In this document: in pieces, positions 8,415 to 18,457 of the stretch | Layout: every line of letters begins with the position of its first letter | How positions within the stretch are numbered: position 1 is the stretch's first letter | Assembly (NCBI RefSeq): GCF_001730525.1 | Contig: NZ_MDFN01000024.1 | Span: forward strand, 16,933 to 80,932 | Reading direction: 5' to 3' | DNA: 64,000 nt | Source of the DNA: Arcticibacter eurypsychrophilus | GTDB lineage: Bacteria > Bacteroidota > Bacteroidia > Sphingobacteriales > Sphingobacteriaceae | Notes under the pieces: generated by a model | Database searches by the model: none | Seen by the model: the letters and a program-made list of their open reading frames with translations, nothing else | What the model was told of the DNA's origin: nothing | Program-made: the position numbers and the translations under genes

Positions 8415-9203
8415 TCAATCAGCGTGTTTGACACTTGATAAATTGTATTTAACTAATCCGGATTTCTGTAAAAGAAAGTTATATAAAAATATGACGTACA
8501 TTATAGTGTATCTTTTCCATAATCTTTTAAAATCTTTTCCTAATAAACGATGTACCCATTCAAAGCCAGATTTTCTAATAAAATCTGGTGCCATTTTTAT
8601 TCTTCCACCAAAAAAATCAAATGTAGCACCGGATGCAATAAGCACCGAACCATTGATCTTATAGAGATGCTCATCTATCCAATAATCTTGTTTGGGTGTG
8701 CCTAATCCAACGCAAACAATATCTGGTGCCAATCTATTGATTTCATTGACGATAGCCTCATCTTCAGCTTCAGACAATTCCCTGAATGGTGGCGAATAAT
8801 GTCCGATAATTTTTATATGTGGAAATTTTTCACATAAAAATTCTTTCATTTTTACACAAACATCAGGGGCACCACCATAGAGGTAAAAGGTGTAATCGGT
8901 TTTTTTCGCATGTTCAGCGAGCTTAAGGATCGTATCAGGAGCAGCTATACGATCACAATTTTGTCTGCTTATCATACGAATCCATCTGACGAATGGCATA
9001 CCATCAGCGCCAACAACATCAGCAGAATTATAAATTCGTTTTAATTTTTCATTTTTTAAAGCGAGGGCTACATTGAAAGCATTAATACACGCAATATGAT
9101 GCGATCGACCTTTTTTATCTAATTTCCATGTATCAATCTTCTTAAATAATTCATCGTACGTGATAGGGTCTAACCCTATCCCTAAAAAATTTACTTGATT
9201 CAT
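8415..9203 (-). CDS. WecG/TagA/CpsF family glycosyltransferase (GT26)
   Basis: The 262-residue protein has the GT26 hallmarks: ACINAFNVALAL near residue 38, ADVVGADGMPFVRW near residue 61, and VGLGTPKQDYW near residue 165, followed by GATFDFFGG. The family transfers ManNAc, ManNAcA or glucose-type residues to undecaprenyl-linked acceptors at the membrane surface. Its first 53 bases overlap the end of the upstream GT4 gene in another frame. It probably adds an early sugar of the repeat unit. Intergenic bases 8162-8414 after it hold no gene. Confidence 0.88.
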   Translation of the reverse strand: MNQVNFLGIGLDPITYDELFKKIDTWKLDKKGRSHHIACINAFNVALALKNEKLKRIYNSADVVGADGMPFVRWIRMISRQNCDRIAAPDTILKLAEHAKKTDYTFYLYGGAPDVCVKMKEFLCEKFPHIKIIGHYSPPFRELSEAEDEAIVNEINRLAPDIVCVGLGTPKQDYWIDEHLYKINGSVLIASGATFDFFGGRIKMAPDFIRKSGFEWVHRLLGKDFKRLWKRYTIMYVIFLYNFLLQKSGLVKYNLSSVKHAD

Positions 9204-10284
9204 CGTTATCTATTAGTGTTTTGTATAATTGATTTAAAGCATTTATGTAATGCTCCAGATTGTAAAACCTATCGATAGTCTGCTTGGCATTAGTGCTTAA
9301 TACTTTAAGCTCATCACGATTAGTTAAGACTTTGATGAGCTTCTCGCTTAAACTGGCATAACTAGCCTTTTCAGTGAGATAGCCATTAATGCCATTTTTA
9401 ACCACAGTACCCATTGAAGCATCATTCGATACCACAGGTACACAGCCATAATTCATACTTTCAAGCATTGCCATTGGCAGACCCTCTCCAAATAATGAGG
9501 GTAATAGGAAAATATGTGACTTTTGAAACACTTGAATCTTTTTCATGTCTCTTACAATTCCTCCATATTTATATTGTAAGCCTTTAATAGACGAAAGTTG
9601 CTTTAAAAACTCCTCAAGATCAGGTCCTACTCCATAGATATGAATTTCCATTACTTTAAAGTATGATGTCATTTCACTTAAGCATTGGGCAATTTGAAAG
9701 ATTCCTTTAGATCTCACCATTCTTCCCATGAAGAAGAAAGTCAACTTTTTAGAAAAATCTTTTTGCTCAATTTCTTTACAAAGCTTAACCGCATTTGGCA
9801 TCACAGAACAGTGAATTTGATACGCTTTATGAATTTCATCTTTCTCAACCTCACTTAGAACGGCTATACAAGATGCATTTACTAACATGCATTTTATTAA
9901 ATAATAAAATATGGAATAATGGCCAGGGGGACGCATAAGAAAATACCCACCATGGATATGAAGAAGTATTTTCTTTCTTAAAAGATACTTTCCTGTAATT
10001 AATAAGGAGCAGTCTCTTAAAATTGAAAATGGTGTTAAATCCGTATTTAAATGAATAATATCAATCTTGTGTTTTAGTATAAACAGAACAAAGCGTGGTA
10101 ATAAACTGAGTTGATTCAGCAGCCATTTGAATCCTTTACTTTCTGAATCCTTTTTACCTATTATAAAATGAAAATAGTTTTGATAAGCAGAGTTATTCGT
10201 GATTATAGTTTTTGTTAAACTGGATATACCACTGATATTTGTATTCTCATTTAAAGAAGGAGCTGTAATCAATATTTTAAACAT
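9151..10284 (-). CDS. Glycosyltransferase family 4
   Basis: The 377-residue GT-B enzyme shows FFMGRMVRSKGIFQIAQCL near residue 200 and the EX7E motif in FGEGLPMAMLESMNYG near residue 282, followed by PVVSNDASMG. It would transfer a sugar with retention of configuration on the cytoplasmic side of the membrane. The N-terminus (ILITAPSLNE, GISSLTKTI) is typical of GT4 acceptor domains. It lies between the GT2 gene and the WecG-type gene, whose start it overlaps. The sugar donor is unknown. Confidence 0.87.
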   Translation of the reverse strand: MFKILITAPSLNENTNISGISSLTKTIITNNSAYQNYFHFIIGKKDSESKGFKWLLNQLSLLPRFVLFILKHKIDIIHLNTDLTPFSILRDCSLLITGKYLLRKKILLHIHGGYFLMRPPGHYSIFYYLIKCMLVNASCIAVLSEVEKDEIHKAYQIHCSVMPNAVKLCKEIEQKDFSKKLTFFFMGRMVRSKGIFQIAQCLSEMTSYFKVMEIHIYGVGPDLEEFLKQLSSIKGLQYKYGGIVRDMKKIQVFQKSHIFLLPSLFGEGLPMAMLESMNYGCVPVVSNDASMGTVVKNGINGYLTEKASYASLSEKLIKVLTNRDELKVLSTNAKQTIDRFYNLEHYINALNQLYKTLIDNDESSKFFRDRVRPYHVR

Positions 10285-10364
10285 GAAATTGGCGATTAAT
10301 GGAATGAGATACTTAATCAGATGAAAACAGGAAACCAGGCGGTATCGAATTACTGTAAAATTAT

Positions 10365-11291
10365 TTAGTTAGACTTTAATAGATAATTTTTAAAAACCCG
10401 CCAACTAATGCTTCTAAAATGAAAATAAAAATTACCTATAAAAAAGGGCACAAAATGAAAAGAATCTTCAGTAGCAATTACGGAATAATAGTAAAGATGT
10501 TTAATCGCATAGGATGATCTAAAATCGGTGAGCAAGGTGTAAGCTTCCTTGAAAGTAAGTCGTTGTTTACCATCCAGATCATAGGCATGCTGAGGTAATT
10601 CATACACGATGGCATCATAAGAAACTAATAATTTGTAACCAGCTTTTTTTGCTCTTAAAGGCAGATCCATATCTCCCCTATGCTTAAACCTTTTATTGTT
10701 GAATAGACCCAGATCTTTGAAAACAACATAAGGTATATACAATCCTCTTCCATACAGATCAAATGATGATACGGTATAATTTAGTCCCAAAATACTTCTG
10801 TTCGTGCCTTGATTTATTTTTTTTTCTTTTGCAAACCAATGATGCATTAAACGACCTCCGTATAAAATCATATTTTTGCTATCTAAAACTGAAGTTGCAC
10901 AGCCAATTAAAGCCTGAGGATTGGCATCAATTGCTTGGATATAATTAGAAATCCAATTCGGTTCTATGACAATATCATCATTCTGCAGAATAATACCCTT
11001 TAGATCAGAATAGTTGTCAAGCGCATATTGAATACCCATATTGACGGCTCCTGTCCACCATAAGTTTCCAGAACCTACCACAACATGGATTTGAGGATAA
11101 TGAAGACTAATCCATTCTTTGCTGCCATCACTTGACCCATCGTCTACTACAATAATATCTACTCCATATAAATTAGCTGATGATTCCTTGTAATAGCTAA
11201 CCGCGTTCATGATGTGAGCAAGACCTTGCTTGGTCACTTCTATTCTATTATAAATAGGTATAACTAATACAATTGACTTTTGATTATTCAT
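10365..11291 (-). CDS. Glycosyltransferase family 2
   Basis: The 308-residue protein has the GT-A N-terminal domain: VLVIPIYNRIEVTKQGL, VDIIVVDDGSSDGSKEW near residue 50, and LQNDDIV near residue 102 as the DxD-type metal site. The form GSGNLWWTGAVNMGIQYA is typical of rhamnosyl/galactofuranosyl-like GT2 members. It overlaps the Wzy-like gene by four bases (ATGA), so the two are translationally coupled. It would build the repeat unit in the cytoplasm; the donor is not known. Confidence 0.88.
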   Translation of the reverse strand: MNNQKSIVLVIPIYNRIEVTKQGLAHIMNAVSYYKESSANLYGVDIIVVDDGSSDGSKEWISLHYPQIHVVVGSGNLWWTGAVNMGIQYALDNYSDLKGIILQNDDIVIEPNWISNYIQAIDANPQALIGCATSVLDSKNMILYGGRLMHHWFAKEKKINQGTNRSILGLNYTVSSFDLYGRGLYIPYVVFKDLGLFNNKRFKHRGDMDLPLRAKKAGYKLLVSYDAIVYELPQHAYDLDGKQRLTFKEAYTLLTDFRSSYAIKHLYYYSVIATEDSFHFVPFFIGNFYFHFRSISWRVFKNYLLKSN

Positions 11292-12580
11292 GCTGATTGC
11301 ATTAAAGGCTTACCTGGGATAAACTTTATGGACTGACCTGTAAAATCAAGGTCTATTGAGCTGAGAAAAAATAATGCCCAAAAGAAATTAAACCGGAAAT
11401 AGGTCTCACTAAAGGCTAACACCAATATTGTAATCAAAGCGCAGGAGGCTATCCACTTTTGTTTAGCTCCGAATTGATTAACTTGTTCAAATGCTCCTTT
11501 GAGCATAGCGACGTAGAAGATGAAACAAGGGATCCCCAAGCGCACTAATTGATCTGTTATCCCATTATTTCTTAAAACTTCTTTATCAACTGTCCCAATG
11601 CGTGTCATTGGATGGGATCCTCTGCCGAATAATACGTAAACCGTCTTCTCAAATAATTCTTTAATATCTAAATATGCGCTAGCCATCCTCGTATCTCCAC
11701 CTTTCAACAAAACATCAATTTGAATATTATCAATTTCAATCTGAATCTTTTTCCCCAGGAAACTCAGGCTAACGAACAAGATAATGAACGATACGCCTCC
11801 AAATAATAGGGTGAAAAGTTTCATCACCATGGATTTGATTTTAATATAGTAGTAAAGCATGACAAAAATTAAAATGCTGAGGTAGGCTGTAGTTGAAAAC
11901 GTCGTAATAATAGCTAGCATTAATATGCAGTTTTTCCAGGAAAACATTTTATTGTCTAACAGCACGTTAAACATAATCGACAAGACAAGAAATCCACCAA
12001 AGGCACCTGGTTCCCAAAAGGGACCGCTGTTTCTTACCAACATTAAAAAATCGCCAGGAAAATTTAAAAAGAAGATATTGTGAGCAACACTTTTAAAATT
12101 ATAAAACATGACTTCTGTTTCATAATGAATAGGTGATTTGCTAATGTAGAAATTATAGATATTGAAATTAATTAAGATAGGAATAAACAGAACCAGGGCA
12201 ATGACAGTGAACCACAACATTATCCTTTGAAAGATGTATACGAAGTCTATTCCTAATGTAGCAATGCTAAAAGCACCTGCAAAAATCAGCATACTTTGAT
12301 AGGCAAACGTGGTAACGTACATGCTTCCAAAATATAAGGTTTGAATAAGCAGTAACAGACAAAAAGTGCTGATTAGCAAATAAAACCTACCTGTGATCGT
12401 TTTCCTCCATAAAACAAATCCTCCTATAGCCAGCATGAATGTGATAATATCACCTGTCTTTCCTTGAAAAAGAGGAAACCCGGAAGTGGAAAGCAATGCA
12501 AATACTAAGATATGTTTATAGAAGTTCTCGAAACTTAATTGATTTGTATCTCTTGTAATATTCTCCATATTGATGATCAA
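11288..12580 (-). CDS. O-antigen/exopolysaccharide polymerase, Wzy-like membrane protein
   Basis: This 430-residue protein is very hydrophobic, with about ten predicted membrane spans and a larger loop around residues 275-330 (near GGDTRMASAYLDIKE). PFWEPGAFGGFLVLS around residue 190 resembles conserved segments of O-antigen ligase/polymerase-like proteins. Wzy enzymes polymerise lipid-linked repeat units in the periplasm and vary greatly in sequence, so topology and position drive the call. The start overlaps the DUF5672 gene by four bases. The translational start could also be the Met at residue 5. Confidence 0.75.
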   Translation of the reverse strand: MIINMENITRDTNQLSFENFYKHILVFALLSTSGFPLFQGKTGDIITFMLAIGGFVLWRKTITGRFYLLISTFCLLLLIQTLYFGSMYVTTFAYQSMLIFAGAFSIATLGIDFVYIFQRIMLWFTVIALVLFIPILINFNIYNFYISKSPIHYETEVMFYNFKSVAHNIFFLNFPGDFLMLVRNSGPFWEPGAFGGFLVLSIMFNVLLDNKMFSWKNCILMLAIITTFSTTAYLSILIFVMLYYYIKIKSMVMKLFTLLFGGVSFIILFVSLSFLGKKIQIEIDNIQIDVLLKGGDTRMASAYLDIKELFEKTVYVLFGRGSHPMTRIGTVDKEVLRNNGITDQLVRLGIPCFIFYVAMLKGAFEQVNQFGAKQKWIASCALITILVLAFSETYFRFNFFWALFFLSSIDLDFTGQSIKFIPGKPLMQSA

Positions 12581-13407
12581 GAATATGCTTCTATAAATTT
12601 AATCCAAAATGAACGGTTATAAGTCTCCCATGCGTGGCATCCAAAAGGCAACTGATTATTGTTCATTTTGAACAACTCATCCGGCATCACTTCAAAGCTA
12701 AATTTCATTGCAGTTTGAGGCTGAGCTACTTTAAACCATGGAAAAATTTTTGGAACCACTCTACCATAAAACTCATCTTCCCAACCAACAAAATTTCTTA
12801 TATATTTAATAGCGGTATTGGCCAGAATGTTGTTCTGTAATAAGGGATATTTTTTAGGATTGTATCTATTATTTATATAATGCGCCAATTTATGAAATTG
12901 TACAAAATAACGTTTGCTAGCAATCTTTCGAAATGACTGTACCTTTCTTAATGAAAATCCGCCATTTCCTGAACCATTAAACTCAAGGGGAAAAGAAGGC
13001 TGATTTGTTCCTTTAAACCATGGAGCACCGATATAATCGTATCCTTGATTACACCAGTAATCTAAATCATCTTTAAAGACAAATGCGTCCAATTGATGAA
13101 TTAAAATATAATCAAAATCTAAAAAACTATCATATAAAACCTTGGATAAGCATAATCTATTATAACTACTGTGTCCGTTAAAATATTTTTTTTGAAATGC
13201 TATACATTTGATTTCAAGAGGAGCCATGAAATCTAAATATGCTTTTGGATTGAATTGTACTCCATGAATAAATAGGATAGGTCGCCCGTTCAACACCTCT
13301 GTCACCCTTTTAAGGGATTTAATTTCCATCTCGGAACACAATTCAAATGGCTTATAAACAGGAACCACTATGGCAACCTTTCCAGGATAGATATCTCCAA
13401 AACTCAT
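12577..13407 (-). CDS. DUF5672 family protein, probable glycosyltransferase
   Basis: The 276-residue protein matches the DUF5672 pattern: VAIVVPVYKPFE at the N-terminus, LIHQLDAFVFKDDLDYW near residue 103 and FNGSGNGGFSLRKVQ near residue 145. DUF5672 proteins are found in polysaccharide loci and are thought to be GT-A-type transferases, with HQLDAFV serving as a metal-binding segment. No reaction has been fixed for the family as far as I know. It is coupled to the Wzy-like gene by overlapping stop and start codons. Confidence 0.75.
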   Translation of the reverse strand: MSFGDIYPGKVAIVVPVYKPFELCSEMEIKSLKRVTEVLNGRPILFIHGVQFNPKAYLDFMAPLEIKCIAFQKKYFNGHSSYNRLCLSKVLYDSFLDFDYILIHQLDAFVFKDDLDYWCNQGYDYIGAPWFKGTNQPSFPLEFNGSGNGGFSLRKVQSFRKIASKRYFVQFHKLAHYINNRYNPKKYPLLQNNILANTAIKYIRNFVGWEDEFYGRVVPKIFPWFKVAQPQTAMKFSFEVMPDELFKMNNNQLPFGCHAWETYNRSFWIKFIEAYS

Positions 13408-13430
13408 ATGTCTTATTTTGCTGTTAAATA

Positions 13431-14801
13431 TTATACCGTTGTAAGATCAGCAGTAACTTTTTCTGCCATCTTACTTTTTAGTATATGGTATGATTGTATG
13501 GAAAGGATTAGAGAGCTGGGAATCATACACAGGATATTGGCTATACATATTGTAGCTATTCCCCAGTCCGTATTTTTAGCTAAGTATATAGTTAATGGAA
13601 TATTGACAATGCCTCCGAATACAGCAGCATAGAGCTGTAATTTTATATTTCCAATTCCATTTAAAAAATAAGAAAAGACATCATTAAATCCTATTTGAAA
13701 ATTATACATGATCAATGAAACAACGAATATAGGAGTGACATATATAACATTGCCCAACCACAATTTCAATACAGGAGCGTAAAGATAAAATAGAATAACA
13801 CTGCCAAATAAAAGCAGAATATTAATTAAGGTCATCTTTATTATCGTATTTTTTATCCACTTATAATCCTTTTGGTACCAGGCATTTGTGTATGCCCCCC
13901 ATAAAGGTGTGAGTAAAATATTAAAGGCAAGTAAAGTGCTACCATAATATTTAGAAACAATATTGAAAGTAGTTACATCCTGCATCGTATACAAATTAGC
14001 AATTAAGAAATTTGATGTTGATAAAATGATGACTGCTATTAATTGCAATAAGAAAAATTGAAAACCTAATCCTAATAAATCATTTTTTAATTTATAATCT
14101 AAATAACTTCTTTTAGGCGATAACCATTTGTATCTGGTTCTAAAAAGAATAACAGTATAGATCATCAATAGCAAAACCGGGACACCACATATGCAAAATA
14201 TAATAATGTAGAAGCTGATAATATTTAAAGTATAGAAAATATAAATAACAATTAAAGTGATAAAGCTGGATATTGGAAGTATGGAATCGCTCAGGTAGGA
14301 CTTTTGATCAGCCAGTAAAATCACATTTATGAGCTGTAATATAAACCGCACAATAAAAAGAGCGATAATCACATACATGCATTGATTTAAGTTATGTACA
14401 TCAACCAATCGTAAGTTTAAAAACGAGTACCAGTTAATAAAGGGAGCCAAACAGCTATAAATAACCAGAACGCCCAAAAAGATCAGGGTAATAAAAAAAT
14501 ATGCTGTGCTTACATATTTCTTCGCCAATTCCTGTTTGTTTTCTGCAATGCATTTCCCCAATTTATTACGTAATCCATTCCCGATTCCTACATCAAAGAA
14601 TGAGATCCAGTTAACAATAGAGGTGATAGTTAAAATAATACCATATTCTTTTGCTGTTACTGCTTTTAAGCATAAAGGGACAAGAATAAAGGATACTGAT
14701 ATAGAAAAGATCTTAAAAAAAGAAGATATAAAACTATTGTACAATAAATTATTCGTCCGGCTGGTTCTAATAGGTATTTTGTTGAATATACTAAGAATCA
14801 T
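13431..14801 (-). CDS. Polysaccharide flippase, Wzx-like (MATE/PST superfamily)
   Basis: The protein has about twelve hydrophobic spans and the N-terminal pattern FKIFSISVSFILVPLCLKAV..EYGIILTITSI, usual for oligosaccharide flippases of the polysaccharide synthesis (PST) group. It would move undecaprenyl-linked repeat units across the inner membrane for Wzy. The start chosen is MILSIFNKI; an upstream ATG at 14849 would add 16 mostly polar residues. The DUF5672 gene follows 23 bases later. Family assignment is good; substrate is unknown. Confidence 0.82.
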   Translation of the reverse strand: MILSIFNKIPIRTSRTNNLLYNSFISSFFKIFSISVSFILVPLCLKAVTAKEYGIILTITSIVNWISFFDVGIGNGLRNKLGKCIAENKQELAKKYVSTAYFFITLIFLGVLVIYSCLAPFINWYSFLNLRLVDVHNLNQCMYVIIALFIVRFILQLINVILLADQKSYLSDSILPISSFITLIVIYIFYTLNIISFYIIIFCICGVPVLLLMIYTVILFRTRYKWLSPKRSYLDYKLKNDLLGLGFQFFLLQLIAVIILSTSNFLIANLYTMQDVTTFNIVSKYYGSTLLAFNILLTPLWGAYTNAWYQKDYKWIKNTIIKMTLINILLLFGSVILFYLYAPVLKLWLGNVIYVTPIFVVSLIMYNFQIGFNDVFSYFLNGIGNIKLQLYAAVFGGIVNIPLTIYLAKNTDWGIATICIANILCMIPSSLILSIQSYHILKSKMAEKVTADLTTV

Positions 14802-14896
14802 CTTATGTGCTTTTCGTCGGTTTGAATCTCTAATTGCCTTTCCGCACAAGTTGAGAGGAGGTGATACTAGTTTAAGTAAATCCTTAGCTATAGTGC

Positions 14897-17209
14897 TTAG
14901 GAATACCCATATTTTTTATACCCATATCCATAGTTTGTACTACTGGATCCATTAAATATAATATTAACATTTGGTAAGCGTTGCTGCTCATTAAGCGTAT
15001 TGATATAATCCAGTTCTGCCTTGTTTGTATAGGCCCGCCGAACCACATACAGTGTTACATCAACAAAGCGGGTAAGCAACAATACATCAGTGACCAGGCG
15101 CATTGGAGGACTATCAATAATAATATGTTCATAATTATTTTTTAAGTATACCATTAACTCTTCCAGTCGGTAACTTTCCAATAGCTCTGGTGGATTTTGG
15201 GACACCGGACCACATGTTATAATGCTCAGATGAGGCAGTGAAGCTGAACTTTGAATAATTTCTTCTTTACTGCAATTTCCATTTAAATAAGTAGTTACGC
15301 CTGGATGAGTTGCCGTTAATTTAAATAAATCAACAAACTTCGGCTTGCGGAGATCCATTTCCAGAATTATTGTTTTCTTACCTGAGAAAGCCAATGCACT
15401 GCTTAAATTAACGCTCACGAAACTTTTGCCCTCACCTGGAACACTTGAGGTTACCAAAGTCACCTTTCCATTTTTATTATTTAGTTGAAGATAATAGAGG
15501 TTGGTTCGTAATGATTTAAATTGCTCATTAATGGCAAAAGTGCTTTCAGAATTAAAGCCAATCAGCTGTTTGCTTTTTTGAAAGGAAAGCTCAGATAAGA
15601 TAGGAATGGGTGTAGCCGCATATATTTCTTGTGTCGTTAAAATATTATTGCTTAAAATGTTTTTCGCTACGAAGAATGCAGCTGGTAATCCCAATCCTAG
15701 CATGACTGCAATTCCAATTATAAATGGCACATTAGGCCATGTTTTACCCTCAGAATATGCTTGGTCAATTACCCGGTCATTAGCCAGAGTAGAAGCATAA
15801 TTTACAGAAACCTCTTCTCTCTTTTGCAATAGATAAACATACAGATTTTCTTTAGTTGATTGTTGCCTTTTAATGCTGACGAATTGACGCTCCTGAACTG
15901 GAATGTTTTTAATTGATGATTCAAAACGTGAATTAAGTGATTGCAAATTAGACCTCTGATTAAGTAAAGATGACTTTATATTACTTACATTATCTCTAAG
16001 TGCTCCTCTGGTTGTCGCAATTTGCTTGTTAATGATTTCAAAATCTGGATTTGTTTCTGGTGTAGTTGCCGATAGCTTATCGTGCTCAAGCTGAAGATCT
16101 GATAATTTTTCAATTAAGCTGTTTAATCCAGGGTCCACAATTCCTAATGTGGCAGGCAATTTACCATGGTTTCCGGGGGTATTAACATACCTTTCAATCC
16201 CATTAATCACACTTAATTGAACATCTACTTCATTTAAACGATTGTCGTTGGTTTGCTGGTTTTCAAGATCAACTTTAGTTACCGAGCTTACATCAGGCAT
16301 TGCCTGACTACTTTTAAAACCTTCTAAATTCTTTTCAGCTTCAGTTAGTTGACCGGATAATAAGGCAAGTCTATCATCAAGAAACTGCAAAGCCTTTTGA
16401 GCTTCACGTTGTTTATAGTTCATAGATGCAGTATTGTAAACTACAATAAGATGATCAAGAAAATCAATTCCACGTTGTTCTATCTGATCTTTAATGGTTA
16501 AGCTTACCGCAGAAGTTAATTTGTTTACTAGATTAACATCTATTGCCTTCCTGTATTGTAAGGCCAGTGCCCCCTTATCCAATATCTTTATTTTAAAATC
16601 TTTGGATTCATCCGGATAAGAATTTCTAATAAATTCAAGTTTCCATGTTCCCCAATTATTTTTTATTGCTGAATTATAAGCGTATTCCTTCTTCTCACCA
16701 TCCGGCAGTTTTAAATAGAAATAATTTTTATCCTTTAAACTTAGTTCAATCTCCGGAGCAACTTTATAATGCCCTGCTTTAATGAGCGTAAACTTGACCG
16801 GATTAGTTTTGTAAATATCTTTATAAAATAGCAATCCCTGCTTTTGCTGATAAACAACCCATAATTGCATATCGTTGATCACTTGCCCGATCAACTGTTT
16901 TGATCTAATAATCTCAATCTCATTTTCAACTATTTTTAACGACTGCGTTAAATCAAGCTCATGTAATACTGATTGCTGATTGGGGTTTCTTGTTTCATCT
17001 TTAATTAATATCGTAGCATTAATTTCATAAGCAGGTTTTGCAACTTGCAGATATAGAAATGCACCAGCCAGAGCTAAGAATAAGGTGACACTTAACATCC
17101 GCCAGTGAGTAAAAACTTCGGATAGAGTGTGCCTTATATCGAAACCTTTACTTTTCTGCTGCACAACGGTATTTGAACCTAATAGATTGGTGGAATTCTG
17201 CATCATCAT
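14897..17209 (-). CDS. Wzc-like polysaccharide co-polymerase and BY-type tyrosine autokinase
   Basis: The roughly 770-residue protein fuses a Wzz-type chain-length domain to a cytoplasmic bacterial tyrosine kinase. A first membrane span lies near residues 45-60, a long coiled-coil periplasmic part follows, and a second span is near residue 510. The kinase shows Walker A SSVPGEGKS near residue 600, Walker A' ILEMDLRKP near 625, Walker B HIIIDSPP near 710, and a C-terminal Tyr cluster (NYGYGYKKYGYS) for autophosphorylation. It controls polymer length and export with Wza. The start was placed at the first of three consecutive ATG codons just after the wza stop; an in-frame ATG at 17236 would overlap wza. 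Confidence 0.9.
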   Translation of the reverse strand: MMMQNSTNLLGSNTVVQQKSKGFDIRHTLSEVFTHWRMLSVTLFLALAGAFLYLQVAKPAYEINATILIKDETRNPNQQSVLHELDLTQSLKIVENEIEIIRSKQLIGQVINDMQLWVVYQQKQGLLFYKDIYKTNPVKFTLIKAGHYKVAPEIELSLKDKNYFYLKLPDGEKKEYAYNSAIKNNWGTWKLEFIRNSYPDESKDFKIKILDKGALALQYRKAIDVNLVNKLTSAVSLTIKDQIEQRGIDFLDHLIVVYNTASMNYKQREAQKALQFLDDRLALLSGQLTEAEKNLEGFKSSQAMPDVSSVTKVDLENQQTNDNRLNEVDVQLSVINGIERYVNTPGNHGKLPATLGIVDPGLNSLIEKLSDLQLEHDKLSATTPETNPDFEIINKQIATTRGALRDNVSNIKSSLLNQRSNLQSLNSRFESSIKNIPVQERQFVSIKRQQSTKENLYVYLLQKREEVSVNYASTLANDRVIDQAYSEGKTWPNVPFIIGIAVMLGLGLPAAFFVAKNILSNNILTTQEIYAATPIPILSELSFQKSKQLIGFNSESTFAINEQFKSLRTNLYYLQLNNKNGKVTLVTSSVPGEGKSFVSVNLSSALAFSGKKTIILEMDLRKPKFVDLFKLTATHPGVTTYLNGNCSKEEIIQSSASLPHLSIITCGPVSQNPPELLESYRLEELMVYLKNNYEHIIIDSPPMRLVTDVLLLTRFVDVTLYVVRRAYTNKAELDYINTLNEQQRLPNVNIIFNGSSSTNYGYGYKKYGYS

Positions 17210-17210
17210 A

Positions 17211-17987
17211 TTATCGGTACAAGTTTGATAGAACAATTGCTATAATAGATAGTCCTGATAGTACAAGGGTAGCAGTTCGATAACCCCGATCAACTGTTGC
17301 ATATTTTGTGCGGTCTGGCTGCACATAGATCTCATCGTTATTCTTTAAGTAATAATAGGGGGAATTGAATATATTTTTAGATGTTAAATCAAGCCTTACA
17401 AATTTTCGCTTTCCGTTCTCTGTTCTGATAATTAAAACATTGGTACGTTTTGCGGTTATGTTCAAATCACCAGCCATACTTATAGCCTGTGTGATGGTCG
17501 TATGTTCATTCTGTAAAGTATACACATCTGGTCTTAAAACATCCCCTAAGACTGAAACATTGAAATTAACAATCCGGATGTTTACAACAGGATCCTTATA
17601 ATAAGTTAATAGTAGCGTGTTAAGCTTATCGCGCAGCTGTAATGTAGTTAAGCCAGCTGCTTGCAAAGTACCAATTAACGGCAAATGAATATTACCATTC
17701 TCATCAACAGGATATCCTATTAAGGGATTATCTGGGGCAACTGTAAAATTTCCCTTAACATTACTCAGGTTATAGTTGAATATCGACGACGATTCAGGGT
17801 TCCTGCTAATCACATTAATAGCCAGAATATCGTTTGCCCTTATTGCAAGTGGTGAATAATTTAACACATTCTGGGTGATGGAATCTTTTTGAGCCAAATC
17901 TTGAAAATAAGGTATGGTTTTATATGAACCACATGAAGTTAATATCAAGAGTAAGATAAAGGAGTAATTAATACTAAGTTTGGGCAT
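17211..17987 (-). CDS. Polysaccharide export outer-membrane lipoprotein, Wza-like
   Basis: The 258-residue protein begins with a lipoprotein signal peptide ending in LTSCGSYK. It carries a Poly_export/SLBB arrangement: ANDILAINVISRNPE, then GYPVDENGNIHLPLIGTLQAAGLT, then a second domain with VSVLGDVLRPDVYTL. The C-terminus ends in one hydrophobic span (TLVLSGLSIIAIVLS), usual for Bacteroidota Wza proteins. It would form the outer-membrane export channel with the Wzc-like kinase. It is the first gene of the leftward operon and has a 690-bp gene-free leader upstream. Confidence 0.9.
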   Translation of the reverse strand: MPKLSINYSFILLLILTSCGSYKTIPYFQDLAQKDSITQNVLNYSPLAIRANDILAINVISRNPESSSIFNYNLSNVKGNFTVAPDNPLIGYPVDENGNIHLPLIGTLQAAGLTTLQLRDKLNTLLLTYYKDPVVNIRIVNFNVSVLGDVLRPDVYTLQNEHTTITQAISMAGDLNITAKRTNVLIIRTENGKRKFVRLDLTSKNIFNSPYYYLKNNDEIYVQPDRTKYATVDRGYRTATLVLSGLSIIAIVLSNLYR

Positions 17988-18371
17988 CTAATCAAAATTA
18001 AACAGTAAAATTATTTGTTGATTTGGTATTGTTAAGCAATTATGATGTCAATTCTTCTAATATATAATGAGACTTGAGCATTTTAGTGAACATAATCGAG
18101 TTATAGTACTCGTTTTTCGGCAGTATTATTATACATGTAGGGTGTGTTTGTTTTGTAATAAATACAGCTTCGCCAGTCCACTTACAGAGTCAATTAAAAA
18201 TTTCATAAAGTGCATCCCTATATTTTCTTTGTTTTATCTCTAAAAATTCAGCGATACTTTATACTTCTAAATTAAACGATGTTTACTTAAATTTCACTGT
18301 TTTTAGAATAAGTACTTAAACTGTAAAATTTTATGAAAAATGGTCGTAAAAAGAGGAATTAAAGTGTGCAA

Positions 18372-18397
18372 AATGAGGAACAATGAGAGGCAATGAG
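18372..18397 (-). repeat. Three AATGAG direct repeats at 10-bp period
   Basis: AATGAG occurs at 18372, 18382 and 18392, one helical turn apart, so all copies face the same side of the DNA. That is a usual layout for a regulator binding cooperatively. It lies about 390 bases upstream of wza. Confidence 0.5.
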
Positions 18398-18457
18398 ATT
18401 TATTTTCTGATGTAAATTCTCAAACTGTGCTATTTTTCTGCAAAATATTGCATTTTG

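Noticed and set aside
17993..18000. TAATTTTG box right before wza as its promoter
   Set aside because: It matches the -7 box but lies only six bases from the start codon and has no upstream TTTG box at proper spacing.
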